Positions 8,388 through 16,477 of a stretch of 64,000 bases of DNA are shown piece after piece. The position numbers were made by a program, and so were the translations under genes. Under the pieces are notes generated by a model, which did not search any database, was not told where the DNA came from, and was given only the letters and a program-made list of their open reading frames with translations. The stretch spans positions 1-64,000 of the forward strand of contig NZ_JABBVZ010000004.1 in NCBI RefSeq assembly GCF_012933365.1, in the 5' to 3' direction. Each line of letters opens with the position of its first letter. Position 1 is the stretch's first letter. The stretch is from Sulfobacillus harzensis. Its GTDB lineage: Bacteria > Bacillota > Sulfobacillia > Sulfobacillales > Sulfobacillaceae.

Positions 8388-9182
8388 TTACGCGCCGGTA
8401 AAATTGGGCGGACGCTTAGCCAAGAAGGCATCCACTGCCTCCCGGTGATCTTGGGTATGGGCGAGCGCGTCCTGTACATCCCGCTCCAGCATCAAGACGT
8501 CCTGCAGCCCGAGCGGCTGGGCTCGGTCAAACATCCTGCGGATTTCCGCATACGCTCGGGTGGGACCATGAGCCAGCTTATCCGCCAAGGTGTTCAGTTC
8601 ATCCTCGAGCGACTCCGAGGACTCGTGCGCAATCTTGGCCAAGCCCCAGGACACCATATCATTGGCTCGCAGCGGTTCGCCCAAAAGGCATAGATTCAAG
8701 GCTCGATGATACCCAATGGCACGCGCTAGAAGAAACGTGGTGCCGGTATCGGGCGCCAGCGCAACGTTGACAAACCCCGGAACGAGTTGAGCACGATTGG
8801 TAATCACGCGAAAGTCGGTGGCCAAGGCTAAAGCCATGCCGCCGCCCACTGCCGCCCCTTCCACCACCGCGATGGTTGGTTTGGGCAATCCGCGCAAGGC
8901 ATGAACAATCGGTATGTACTCGTCTTCCACCAACTGCCCCAGTTGCGGCCCGTGTTCTTGGTAATACGACTGCATCTCCTTCAGGTCCTGGCCGACCGAA
9001 AACGCCCGTCCTTCCCCGCGAAGAATGACCACCCGCACTTCCGGATCGTCCGCCGCCCGCCTTAAACCTTCCACCAGCCCCTGGCGCAATGAAGCGGTAA
9101 GGGCGTTCAACGCCGCCGGACGATTCATCCTCAGAATGGCCCGAGATCCCTGCCGCTCCCACACTATGTCGTCCGTCTCCAC
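8388..9182 (-). CDS. Enoyl-CoA hydratase/isomerase family protein, PaaG-like
   Basis: A crotonase-fold protein of about 264 residues. It has the oxyanion-hole segments GEGRAFSVGQDLKEM and EGAAVGGGMALALATDF, and the APDTGTTFLLARAIG and WGLAKI segments that recall PaaG, the ring-1,2-epoxyphenylacetyl-CoA isomerase, more than a classical hydratase. The second catalytic Glu position of ordinary hydratases is replaced by Asp (PDTGTT), also as in PaaG. The GTG at 9182 is preceded by GGAGGAGG; a longer TTG start at 9206 would include that site. As the first gene of the minus-strand acyl-CoA cluster it probably marks the 5' end of the operon. Confidence 0.85.
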   Translation of the reverse strand: METDDIVWERQGSRAILRMNRPAALNALTASLRQGLVEGLRRAADDPEVRVVILRGEGRAFSVGQDLKEMQSYYQEHGPQLGQLVEDEYIPIVHALRGLPKPTIAVVEGAAVGGGMALALATDFRVITNRAQLVPGFVNVALAPDTGTTFLLARAIGYHRALNLCLLGEPLRANDMVSWGLAKIAHESSESLEDELNTLADKLAHGPTRAYAEIRRMFDRAQPLGLQDVLMLERDVQDALAHTQDHREAVDAFLAKRPPNFTGA

Positions 9183-9327
9183 GATATCCTCCTCCGTCTT
9201 GTGCAACGCAACCGGGACGGTCTAGAGCCGCCCCACTACATCGCTATTCGCCAATCGATGGATAATTCCTGCCCCAAAAGGACAGGCTAGGTCCGAATTA
9301 CCAGTCCTTGGAATTAGGAGGCGGGTC

Positions 9328-9771
9328 ATGACTTTTTTATTTCGCTCGCTGGTGATGTTCGCCACCGTGTTCGCGGCGATTCGGGTGTTGGGAAAGCGCA
9401 CCATGGCTAATTTCACGCCGATGGACCGGGTGGCGGGCATCACCTTTGGCACCGTGGCCGGATCCACAGCCATCACTCAAAAGGTGCCGCTCTACGGCGG
9501 CGTTCTCGTAGTAGCCGCGTTTGCCGTCATTGCCTGGATTATCGGACGGGCGGCGCTGTCCTTTCCGTCGCTCCGCCCCCTTTTGATGGGAACGCCGCGC
9601 CCGCTTGTGGTGGACGGGAAGGTGAGCCCCAAGGATTTGAAAAAAGCTGGCATGGGCGAAAAGGATCTGGAAATGCGCCTTCGGGAAGCGAAGATCGCGG
9701 GACCAGACCAAATCCAGGTGGCCGAATTGGAAATCGACGGCAAACTCGGCATAATTCCCAAGAATTCATAG
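9328..9771 (+). CDS. DUF421 (YetF-like) membrane protein
   Basis: A 147-residue protein of the DUF421/YetF family. It starts with FRSLVMFATVFAAIRVLGKRTMANFTPMDRVAGI, the family's conserved helix-plus-GK motif, has further hydrophobic stretches to about residue 80, then a soluble domain with PRPLVVDGK and ELEIDGKLGII. It is short for the family (about 160-230 residues) and probably has one helix fewer. The family's function is not established, although some members are linked to spore germination and membrane stress. AGGAGG lies seven bases before the ATG. The gene is alone between divergent and downstream units. Confidence 0.85.
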   Translation: MTFLFRSLVMFATVFAAIRVLGKRTMANFTPMDRVAGITFGTVAGSTAITQKVPLYGGVLVVAAFAVIAWIIGRAALSFPSLRPLLMGTPRPLVVDGKVSPKDLKKAGMGEKDLEMRLREAKIAGPDQIQVAELEIDGKLGIIPKNS

Positions 9772-9814
9772 TGCTGCCCCCAGCATTGCCGTACACTGGC
9801 AATGGAGGGATATC

Positions 9815-10648
9815 ATGCAGCCACAATTTGGACCCCTAATCGAGCCTGAATGGCTTCACGATCATTTGGCCGACCCACGGCTGGTTATACTGGATTGCCG
9901 GTGGCGCCTGCAACAACCCGACTACGGCGACGACGCATTCCGTGCCGGGCACATCCCTGGTGCCGTCTTCATTGACCTTCATCGTCAGTTGGCGGGGCCG
10001 CCAGGGCCGCCTGGTGGACGCCATCCGCTGCCGTCTCAAGCCGCGTTTAGCGAGGTGATGGCGCAGGCGGGGGTGCGAGAGGGCTCCTGGGTGGTCGCCT
10101 ATGACGACGACGGAGCCGGAGCCGCTCGTTGTTGGTGGCTTTTGACCTTCTTCGGCCATTCCCAGGTCGCCGTGCTAAATGGCGGCTTTGCCGCATGGGA
10201 ACGACGGGGTGGTCCCGTCACCACCGCAGTCACACGGCCAACGCCCGGGGCGTTCACGCCTCGGCCGAACCCCGCCATCACCATTGATTTTGAAACGCTA
10301 TGGCCTAATTATGAGGCGATGACCTTGGTGGATGCCCGGGCCCCCGAGCGCTACCGTGGCGAGGTGGAGCCCATGGACCGGGTAGCCGGCCACATTCCCG
10401 GAGCCATAAATCAGCCCTATCAGCAATTGCTCGCCGAGGACGGCCGCTTTAAATCACCCGTCGAACTCCAACAGTTGTTGGAACCGGTGCTGTCTCGAAC
10501 AGACCGTCCGGTGGTATACTGCGGTTCCGGTGTCAGCGCTTGCGTCGACATCCTCGGGCTTACCCTGATTGGCGCTCAGCCGATTCTCTATCCGGGCAGC
10601 TGGAGCGGGTGGATTGAACATCCCGTTGCCCCTATTGCCCGCGGCTGA
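9815..10648 (+). CDS. Two-domain rhodanese sulfurtransferase (SseA type)
   Basis: A 277-residue tandem rhodanese. The N-terminal inactive domain (about 1-140) has the CRWRLQ and GHIPGAVFIDL motifs, and the C-terminal domain carries the active-site loop VYCGSGVSA with catalytic Cys236. The loop resembles thiosulfate or 3-mercaptopyruvate sulfurtransferases; CGSGV(S/T)A is common in bacterial SseA/TST. It transfers sulfane sulfur to cyanide or thiol acceptors in the cytoplasm. GGAGGG precedes the ATG, and a perfect seven-base hairpin (9784-9804) abuts that ribosome binding site. Its 3' end overlaps the convergent PAP2-like gene by 17 bases. Confidence 0.9.
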   Translation: MQPQFGPLIEPEWLHDHLADPRLVILDCRWRLQQPDYGDDAFRAGHIPGAVFIDLHRQLAGPPGPPGGRHPLPSQAAFSEVMAQAGVREGSWVVAYDDDGAGAARCWWLLTFFGHSQVAVLNGGFAAWERRGGPVTTAVTRPTPGAFTPRPNPAITIDFETLWPNYEAMTLVDARAPERYRGEVEPMDRVAGHIPGAINQPYQQLLAEDGRFKSPVELQQLLEPVLSRTDRPVVYCGSGVSACVDILGLTLIGAQPILYPGSWSGWIEHPVAPIARG

Positions 10649-11276
10649 CCGGATCAAAGAAGGCCAGCAGGGCCCGCGCTAGCAAAAATCCGCCGACCGC
10701 ATCCAAGGCCCAATGGCCGCCGGTCGAGACCACCAGGATTCCGGCCACAAACGCCAAGCCCCAGGTCCAACGGCGCCACCGGTGAAGCCACACGCCACTG
10801 ACGAAGGTGATGCGATACACGTGGCCGCTCGGAAAACTGCCGCGAAAGAGCGCCTGATGGACCTGGGACGCTTGGCCATGGAGAGGAATCAGCGCCTCCA
10901 CCCAGGTCATAGCGTCCGTTGGGGTGATGTTGGTGAGGGTCTCCAGGTGGCGATAAAAGGGCGGCTCATAGGTGGGACGAGGAAGCGGCGTGGAGATAAA
11001 ATGCTTCGATAAGGCCTCTATCAATAGCCCAGCCACAAATACGGCCACCAAAACCCACCGCTGCCGCCGCCACACCCCAGCCAAAAGAACCAAACCGGTC
11101 AGAGGAATCCCGCCGGCGACCCATACCAGGTTGGTAACCGGTACATGAGATCCGAAAGGCCGCAAGGTCTGCGCGACCACCTGATTCAAGGGCTGGAGCC
11201 AACCGCCTAGGGTGATGGCCGCCGCCACACCCCAAAGACCGGCCCACCACCAACCGCGGCTTGCTTTACTCGCCAC
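10632..11276 (-). CDS. PAP2-like membrane phosphatase with atypical motifs
   Basis: A 214-residue membrane protein with about five to six helices and recognisable PAP2 features: KHFISTPLPRP for motif C1, PSGHV for motif C2, and GGHWALDAVGG for motif C3. Two deviations are visible. The C1 spacing is K-x8-RP instead of K-x6-RP, and the Ser-Arg that normally precedes the C3 His is Leu-Val. Activity is therefore uncertain; it could be a divergent lipid phosphatase or transferase. The GTG start lies inside the 3' end of the thioesterase gene and lacks a clear ribosome binding site, so translation probably depends on coupling. Confidence 0.72.
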   Translation of the reverse strand: MASKASRGWWWAGLWGVAAAITLGGWLQPLNQVVAQTLRPFGSHVPVTNLVWVAGGIPLTGLVLLAGVWRRQRWVLVAVFVAGLLIEALSKHFISTPLPRPTYEPPFYRHLETLTNITPTDAMTWVEALIPLHGQASQVHQALFRGSFPSGHVYRITFVSGVWLHRWRRWTWGLAFVAGILVVSTGGHWALDAVGGFLLARALLAFFDPVSRGQ

Positions 11277-11694
11277 GATGGCGGAAGAGATGAAAAATGC
11301 CGCTGGCCCTCATCGCCACACGTCCCTGACTGTCGTAAATCTCACCCTTGGCGTAAACCGCCGAGCGCCCGCGATGCGTGACCTCGCCGCGGCCTTCCAC
11401 CACATCGTCCGCTATCAACGGCCGAAGATACTGAATGGTCAGCGTCATCGTCACCTGTCCGGCCACCTCATCGTCCCAAGTGCTGCGGACGGCGCTGCCG
11501 AGGATTCCATCGAACATATACGCTCCGACGCCCCCGTTGACCGCTTCAGTACCGCCCCCGCCCCGGTGGTGGCGGTCCACGTGAAGCCGCACGGTGGAGC
11601 GGCCTTGAGCCGCCTCAACAACCTCCATGCCTGCCCATTCAAAAAAGCGGCGCTCATAGTCGTTCTCATATTGGTATTGGCGTTGCTCGTCCAT
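11266..11694 (-). CDS. Hotdog-fold thioesterase (PaaI family)
   Basis: A 142-residue hotdog thioesterase. The catalytic helix region reads GGGTEAVNGGVGAYMFDGILGSAV, with HHRGGGGTEAVNGG in the place of the usual HxxxxHGG. Typical strand pairs follow: VTMTLTIQYLRPL and GEVTHRGRSAVYAKGEIYD. Such enzymes hydrolyse acyl-CoA or phenylacetyl-CoA-type thioesters in the cytoplasm. GGGAGGG precedes the ATG. It overlaps the PAP2-like gene downstream and follows the eroded acetyl-CoA-synthetase homologue. The exact substrate cannot be inferred. Confidence 0.8.
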   Translation of the reverse strand: MDEQRQYQYENDYERRFFEWAGMEVVEAAQGRSTVRLHVDRHHRGGGGTEAVNGGVGAYMFDGILGSAVRSTWDDEVAGQVTMTLTIQYLRPLIADDVVEGRGEVTHRGRSAVYAKGEIYDSQGRVAMRASGIFHLFRHRGE

Positions 11695-11748
11695 GATGCC
11701 CTCCCTAACTTACCATCCTAAATTACCAGGGCGGGCAGAGGGGAGCAA

Positions 11749-13125
11749 CTAGTGGGAGCCAAGCGTGCGCACCAATTGCTCCACAACAGCAGGATTAGCG
11801 ACCCCATCGAGAGAAATGCGGCTGTCGTGTTTCCAGAGACTCGCCAGCACTTGACCGGCAACCCGCCCCTCAATGGTCTCCGGAAATGCGTCAAGGACCA
11901 CAGGCGTCCACCCGAACGGCACCGGCAAGGCCCTCTCGTCGGGTTCGGGCAATGGATGTCCGCTTCGCACCCAGACGATGCGGGTGTCGGCGTCCTCCAT
12001 CGGGTAAACCTCCTCGACATCGGGAACTTGCAAGAGCTGGTCCCAGACACTTTCAGGCGGAGTGCCGGTGGTCTCAGGCGGCCGGCTTCCCCGCGTGCGG
12101 TCTTGTCCCGGGCCGGGGTCCATCCCGCCCTCTCTAGGGAGAAAGAGTCCCGCCGATATGTGCGGGATCGCCTGGCGCCAGCGCGCACGCCCATCCGAAG
12201 GCAATGCCGGCGTAATCCGCGAGTGCCCGAGTACCAAAATGACGTCCAAGCGATCCGCGCCCGCCGCCGCCCGTCTCGCGTCGCACGGGGATACAACTAG
12301 CTTTTGCAGTCCATGTTCGCGCACCGCCAGCTGAACATCCTCCCCCATCCACACCACTTGCGCACCCTTGGCTAAGAGCGCCAAGGTCACAATCAACCGA
12401 TGGCTGAGCCCCTGGTGGGAAAGCCACACCCCGATCCGATCGCCGCCTGCGAGGTCCAGATTCAAGGCCAGACTTTCCGCCCAGCTGATAAGCCCGCCCA
12501 AGCCGGCATAGGCGTAGGGACGGCCATCATCGCCGTAGACCAGCACCCCTAACGCATTGGCCTCTACCGGCACGGGATCGATGAGGCCTGCCGCCCTCTC
12601 CTCGACATCAGCCAAGCTAGGCCCGACAGGGTCCTGGCCCCCCACCAACACCGGCACCGAAGTCTGGCGTCCGACAGCTAACGCCTCTTCTCGCGACTCC
12701 ACCACAACCCAACTGGCCTCGCACTCATTGAGGCGCTGGCTTAACAAGCCGGATGACGGCGTGGAGGGCATCAAGACAGCCACCGCCCCAATCCGTGCGG
12801 CCGCCAACCAAGCCACGAGCGCGGTAAGTCCGCCCGCCCCGTAAATCACCACCCGCTCCCCAACGGCCAGGCCGTGATCCCGCCACCACCGGGCGAGCCT
12901 CGCACTTTTCCAATATAAATCCCGATAGGTGAACCGCTGGCCGGATGCCCGATCGGAAACGGCCGTGTGGTCCGCCATGCATTCTAAATGCCGATCCACC
13001 GCATTCCACGCCACGTTGCTGTAGCCCCCGACAAACCATCCGTCGCCATCCCGCACATACCGCCACGGCACCATCCAGGCATAACCCTCGGCGGCGCTTT
13101 GCCAACCCTTCTCATTCCACGCCAT
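11749..13125 (-). CDS. Degenerate acetyl-CoA-synthetase-like protein
   Basis: A 458-residue protein. The first 200 residues follow acetyl-CoA synthetase: WFVGGYSNVAWNAVDRHL, FTYRDL, GERVVIYGAGG and ARIGAVAVLM. The adenylate-forming P-loop (normally TSGTTGxPKG) is replaced by VYGDDGRPYAYA, much of the middle is missing compared with the usual 630-650 residues, and the C-terminal motif PxTxSGK reads PETIEGR, so the catalytic Lys is Arg. It is an open, well-translated frame (GGGGGGAGAG before the ATG at 13125), so it is either a pseudoenzyme with another role or a gene in decay. It should not be annotated as an active synthetase. Confidence 0.7.
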   Translation of the reverse strand: MAWNEKGWQSAAEGYAWMVPWRYVRDGDGWFVGGYSNVAWNAVDRHLECMADHTAVSDRASGQRFTYRDLYWKSARLARWWRDHGLAVGERVVIYGAGGLTALVAWLAAARIGAVAVLMPSTPSSGLLSQRLNECEASWVVVESREEALAVGRQTSVPVLVGGQDPVGPSLADVEERAAGLIDPVPVEANALGVLVYGDDGRPYAYAGLGGLISWAESLALNLDLAGGDRIGVWLSHQGLSHRLIVTLALLAKGAQVVWMGEDVQLAVREHGLQKLVVSPCDARRAAAGADRLDVILVLGHSRITPALPSDGRARWRQAIPHISAGLFLPREGGMDPGPGQDRTRGSRPPETTGTPPESVWDQLLQVPDVEEVYPMEDADTRIVWVRSGHPLPEPDERALPVPFGWTPVVLDAFPETIEGRVAGQVLASLWKHDSRISLDGVANPAVVEQLVRTLGSH

Positions 13126-13269
13126 CTTCTCTCCCCCCATATCTCAGAGATTGTCCGGTTATACCTATTCCTGACCAGCGGGAAAAATCTCCAAAAGGTT
13201 CCATGGAATCGGAGGGCGAGGAAATTTTTGAGAACTGGGCATTCTATACGTTACGCCATAAAAAACGAG

Positions 13270-13640
13270 GTGACTGATAGTCCTACGGACGATGAAAAGG
13301 CCCTGTCAAAGGCGGTGGTCCGGCTGGTCCGGCTCACCGAACCGTTCATCTTTTGGTTGCGCCATGAGCACGACCTGGCCATGACGCAGATGGAATGCCT
13401 TCGCCTATGAAGACAGGGCCCCCGGCAAGCTGGTGAGGTGGCCAAGACGTTGAGCATGTCCTCCACGTCACTACCCTGTATTTTAGATCGGCTCGAGTCC
13501 CGGGGCTCAGTCGCCCGCCCTGTCGACCAACAGGACAGCCCCGCGTCTAGGCGGCCTCGACCGACAGGGAAACACGGCCGCCCAACAGCAATGGGCCAAC
13601 CTTTTGACCGAGTTACCACGCCGGCGCCCGACGCGCCTTA
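13270..13640 (+). pseudogene. MarR-family regulator, broken by a stop codon and a frameshift
   Basis: Translation from the GTG at 13270 gives a MarR-like N-terminus (KALSKAVVRLVRLTEPFIFWLR...MTQMECL), then an in-frame TGA at 13408-13410. Reading on in the same frame gives the winged-helix core GEVAKTLSMSSTSLPCILDRLESRG and the wing ARPVDQQD. After about 13540 the matching C-terminus ([14 protein letters not shown]) lies in the next frame. The gene thus carries at least one nonsense codon and one frameshift. It sits 28 bases before an MFS exporter gene in the same direction, the usual place of a MarR repressor. A sequencing error is less likely, because two separate lesions are needed. Confidence 0.7.
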
Positions 13641-13667
13641 GGGCTATTGCAGCAAGGAGGAAGACTC

Positions 13668-15608
13668 TTGCGAAACCACGGACACTACAAATGGATTGCG
13701 CTTTCCAACACTACGTTGGGGGTGTTGATGGCAACCATCAACCAGACCATCTTAATTATCTCGCTGCCCGCAATTTTTCGCGGCATTCGCATCAATCCGC
13801 TGCATAGCGGACAGACCAGTCTCTTGCTCTGGATTTTGATGGGATTCAACGTCGCCACCACCATTTTGTTGGTGTCATTTGGCCGCATTTCCGACACCTA
13901 TGGCCGCGTCAAACTGTACAATCTCGGCTTTCTCATTTTCACCATTGGCTCCTTGCTGCTCTTTGTTACGCCCAACCACGGCAGCACCGGCGAATGGGAG
14001 CTTATCATATTTCGGTTCATTCAGGGCATTGGGGGCGCCTTTTTGTTCGCCAACAGCGCCGCCATATTAACCGACGCCTTCCCGGCCGACCAGCGCGGTC
14101 TGGCGCTGGGGCTGAATCAAATCGCCGCCATCGGCGGCAGTGTGATCGGACTGATTGTAGGCGGGCTGTTATCCACGATTAGCTGGCGTGCCATTTTCCT
14201 CGTCAACGTGCCGGTTGGTATTTTCGGCACCATCTGGGCTTACGTCGCGCTGCACGAAACAGCCACCCGCCGCGAAGGGGCGGGAATCGACTGGTGGGGC
14301 AACCTCACCTTTGCGCTGGGCTTGATGGGAATCATGCTCGGACTGACCTACAGCATCAATCCCTATCAGAACCATCCGATGAGCTGGCATCGGCCCTTCG
14401 TTCTTTCCAGCTTAATCGGCGGCCTAGTTCTCTTAATCGGATTTGTCATCATTGAGAATTACGTCGACGATCCGATGTTTCACCTTGGGCTCTTCAAGAC
14501 GCGCGCCTTTTCCATCGGAAACTTCACCAGCTTGATGAGCGCCATCGCCCGTGGCGGCCTGTCGTTCATGCTTATCATCTGGCTGCAGGGCATTTGGCTG
14601 CCGCTACATGGGGTGTCCTTTGCCCACACGCCGCTTCAGGCCGGCATCGACACTATTCCCCAGATGGCCGGCTTTCTCATCTTTGGTCCGATTAGTGGAC
14701 GCCTCTCGGACCGATATGGGGCACGCTGGTTTGCCACGGCGGGCATGTTGGTCAGCGCCATCGGTTTCTTTCTCCTCAACACCCTCCCGGCCAACTTTCA
14801 TTACTGGACCTTTGCCTTTTACATCTTTGTCATTGGGGCTGGCATGGGTCTTTTCGCCTCGCCCAACACCTCTGCCATCATGAGCGCCGTCCCAGCGCGG
14901 TTTCGCGGCTCGGCATCGGGCATGCGCGCCACCTTCATGAATGCCGGCATGATGCTCTCCATGGGCATTTTCTTTTCCATGGTGATCAGTTCGCTCTCGG
15001 CTGGACTCCCATCCACGATGACCCGGGGGCTTAGCCAGTTTGCGCTTCCAAAACCCATCATTGGACACATGGCTCATCTGCCGCCCCTGAGCATTTTGTT
15101 TGCCGCCCTCTTGGGATATAACCCGCTTAAAATGGTTTTGAGATCAACCGCCAGCGGGCGTGCAGTGCTCGCTCATCTGCCCCCGGGTCAGGCGGCCGCC
15201 CTAACCAGCCCGCACTTCTTCCCGGCGTTGATTTCCCATCCATTCATGACCGCTCTCCGGACCGTCTTCTTGTTTTCCGCCGCCATGACGCTCTTGTCTG
15301 CGGTGCTGTCCGCATTTCGCGGCGAACGGTATATCTATGAGGAACTCGACGTGGGCACCGCCCCCGAGCCGGCTCCTGAACCAACACTGCCCGTTGACAC
15401 CATCTTGGTCGCGTTGGCTGCGGCCTGGCTGGCCCGGGACGGTGCCCGGCCGGACGCCCCTCCGGAGCGGGAGGCGCAGCTTCGCGAATCCTTGGCAATA
15501 CTTCAGGCCGTTCTGGAACAGCGGCCCGCCTCTGTCCCCTCCGGCGCCATAAAAGCGGACGAATCCACCATCGACCAGCCGCGTCCCCTAATCCCCGAAC
15601 GCCCGTAG
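13668..15608 (+). CDS. MFS transporter, DHA2 family, 14 helices (drug/proton antiporter type)
   Basis: A 646-residue MFS protein with about 14 predicted membrane helices. Motif A is visible as [16 protein letters not shown], motif C-like segments as [33 protein letters not shown], and the DHA2 start as [21 protein letters not shown]. It should export drugs or other toxic hydrophobic compounds with proton uptake. The C-terminal 70 residues are hydrophilic and unusual for the family. TTG at 13668 is chosen because AAGGAGG lies seven bases upstream; the longer TTG start at 13647 has no such site. The broken MarR gene just upstream suggests that control has been lost. Confidence 0.88.
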   Translation: MRNHGHYKWIALSNTTLGVLMATINQTILIISLPAIFRGIRINPLHSGQTSLLLWILMGFNVATTILLVSFGRISDTYGRVKLYNLGFLIFTIGSLLLFVTPNHGSTGEWELIIFRFIQGIGGAFLFANSAAILTDAFPADQRGLALGLNQIAAIGGSVIGLIVGGLLSTISWRAIFLVNVPVGIFGTIWAYVALHETATRREGAGIDWWGNLTFALGLMGIMLGLTYSINPYQNHPMSWHRPFVLSSLIGGLVLLIGFVIIENYVDDPMFHLGLFKTRAFSIGNFTSLMSAIARGGLSFMLIIWLQGIWLPLHGVSFAHTPLQAGIDTIPQMAGFLIFGPISGRLSDRYGARWFATAGMLVSAIGFFLLNTLPANFHYWTFAFYIFVIGAGMGLFASPNTSAIMSAVPARFRGSASGMRATFMNAGMMLSMGIFFSMVISSLSAGLPSTMTRGLSQFALPKPIIGHMAHLPPLSILFAALLGYNPLKMVLRSTASGRAVLAHLPPGQAAALTSPHFFPALISHPFMTALRTVFLFSAAMTLLSAVLSAFRGERYIYEELDVGTAPEPAPEPTLPVDTILVALAAAWLARDGARPDAPPEREAQLRESLAILQAVLEQRPASVPSGAIKADESTIDQPRPLIPERP

Positions 15609-15616
15609 ACGGCATT

Positions 15617-15644
15617 AAAAAAGCCTGGCGAAGAACCGCCAGGC
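15617..15644 (-). terminator. Rho-independent terminator of the CysQ/pdh operon
   Basis: GCCTGGCG (15623-15630) and CGCCAGGC (15637-15644) form an eight-base stem. On the minus strand it is followed by TTTTTT (15617-15622 on the plus strand as AAAAAA). It ends transcription from the CysQ-like gene and can also block read-through from the convergent MFS gene. Confidence 0.8.
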
Positions 15645-15662
15645 CTATTTGACAGACGACGC

Positions 15663-16439
15663 TTACAAGACGCCTGGGCGGCTCGCCACGAAGTGCGGGT
15701 TGGGAAATGCACCCGGCCGGTACCGGAGCGGCGATCCCTCCAGGGTCACCACTTCCGCGCCCACCGCGTTCAATACCGCCTGTCCAGCGGCGGTATCCCA
15801 ACCCATCGTGGGCAAGAGGCGAACATAAAGGTCAACCCGCCCCTCCGCTATCCAAGCAAATTTAATGGCGCTCCCCGCATAGACCAGATCCTTAACCGGA
15901 AGATGATGATCCGAAAGCCATTCCTCCGCCTGGCCGCGGTGACTGCGACTCATTGCGACGCGAAGCGGCTCGGCTGGAGAAGCGGCCCCAAGCGGAGCCA
16001 ATAGCTTCTGCCCGGTCTCGTCCCATACCCATGCGCGGCCCTGACCGCCCACAAAGGACCGCCCTTCAACGGGAATATCGACAAACCCGAACCGCGCCAC
16101 GCCCTCCCCATCCACCAAGCCGACATTAATGGTGAAGTTGTCCAGACGGCGCACAAACTCTTTGGTGCCATCCAACGGATCCACCAGCCAAAAGGGGTGC
16201 CCTTCTTTAATGGTAGGACGCGTCCCCACGGCCTCCTCCGAAACCACCGGAATGTCGGGAGTGAGCTTTGCCAGCCCCGCGGTCAAAATGCGGTGTGAGG
16301 CCCGATCGGCTTCGGTTACGGGGCTGTTGTCGAGCTTGGCTTCGGTGTGAAAATCCCCGCTGTGATAGACGGCTAGGATGGCCGCCCGCGCCTCCTCCAC
16401 CACCGGCCGAAGTCCCGCTGCCAGTTCCTCTAGGGTCAC
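15663..16439 (-). CDS. Inositol monophosphatase family protein, CysQ-like
   Basis: A 258-residue Mg-dependent, Li-sensitive-type phosphatase. The metal motifs are present: VSEEAVGTRP (EE), WLVDPLDGTKEFVR (DPLDGTKEF, the CysQ signature) and MGWDTAAGQAVL (WDxAA). The KEF after DGT favours 3'(2'),5'-bisphosphate nucleotidase, which clears PAP formed in sulfate assimilation, over inositol phosphatase. GTG start with AAGGAAGGG upstream. It follows the E3 gene of the pdh operon after 38 bases and may be co-transcribed; a strong terminator follows it. Confidence 0.85.
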   Translation of the reverse strand: MTLEELAAGLRPVVEEARAAILAVYHSGDFHTEAKLDNSPVTEADRASHRILTAGLAKLTPDIPVVSEEAVGTRPTIKEGHPFWLVDPLDGTKEFVRRLDNFTINVGLVDGEGVARFGFVDIPVEGRSFVGGQGRAWVWDETGQKLLAPLGAASPAEPLRVAMSRSHRGQAEEWLSDHHLPVKDLVYAGSAIKFAWIAEGRVDLYVRLLPTMGWDTAAGQAVLNAVGAEVVTLEGSPLRYRPGAFPNPHFVASRPGVL

Positions 16440-16477
16440 AAAATCCCTTCCTTTCCGGTTTTGGATCCGCGTTCACC

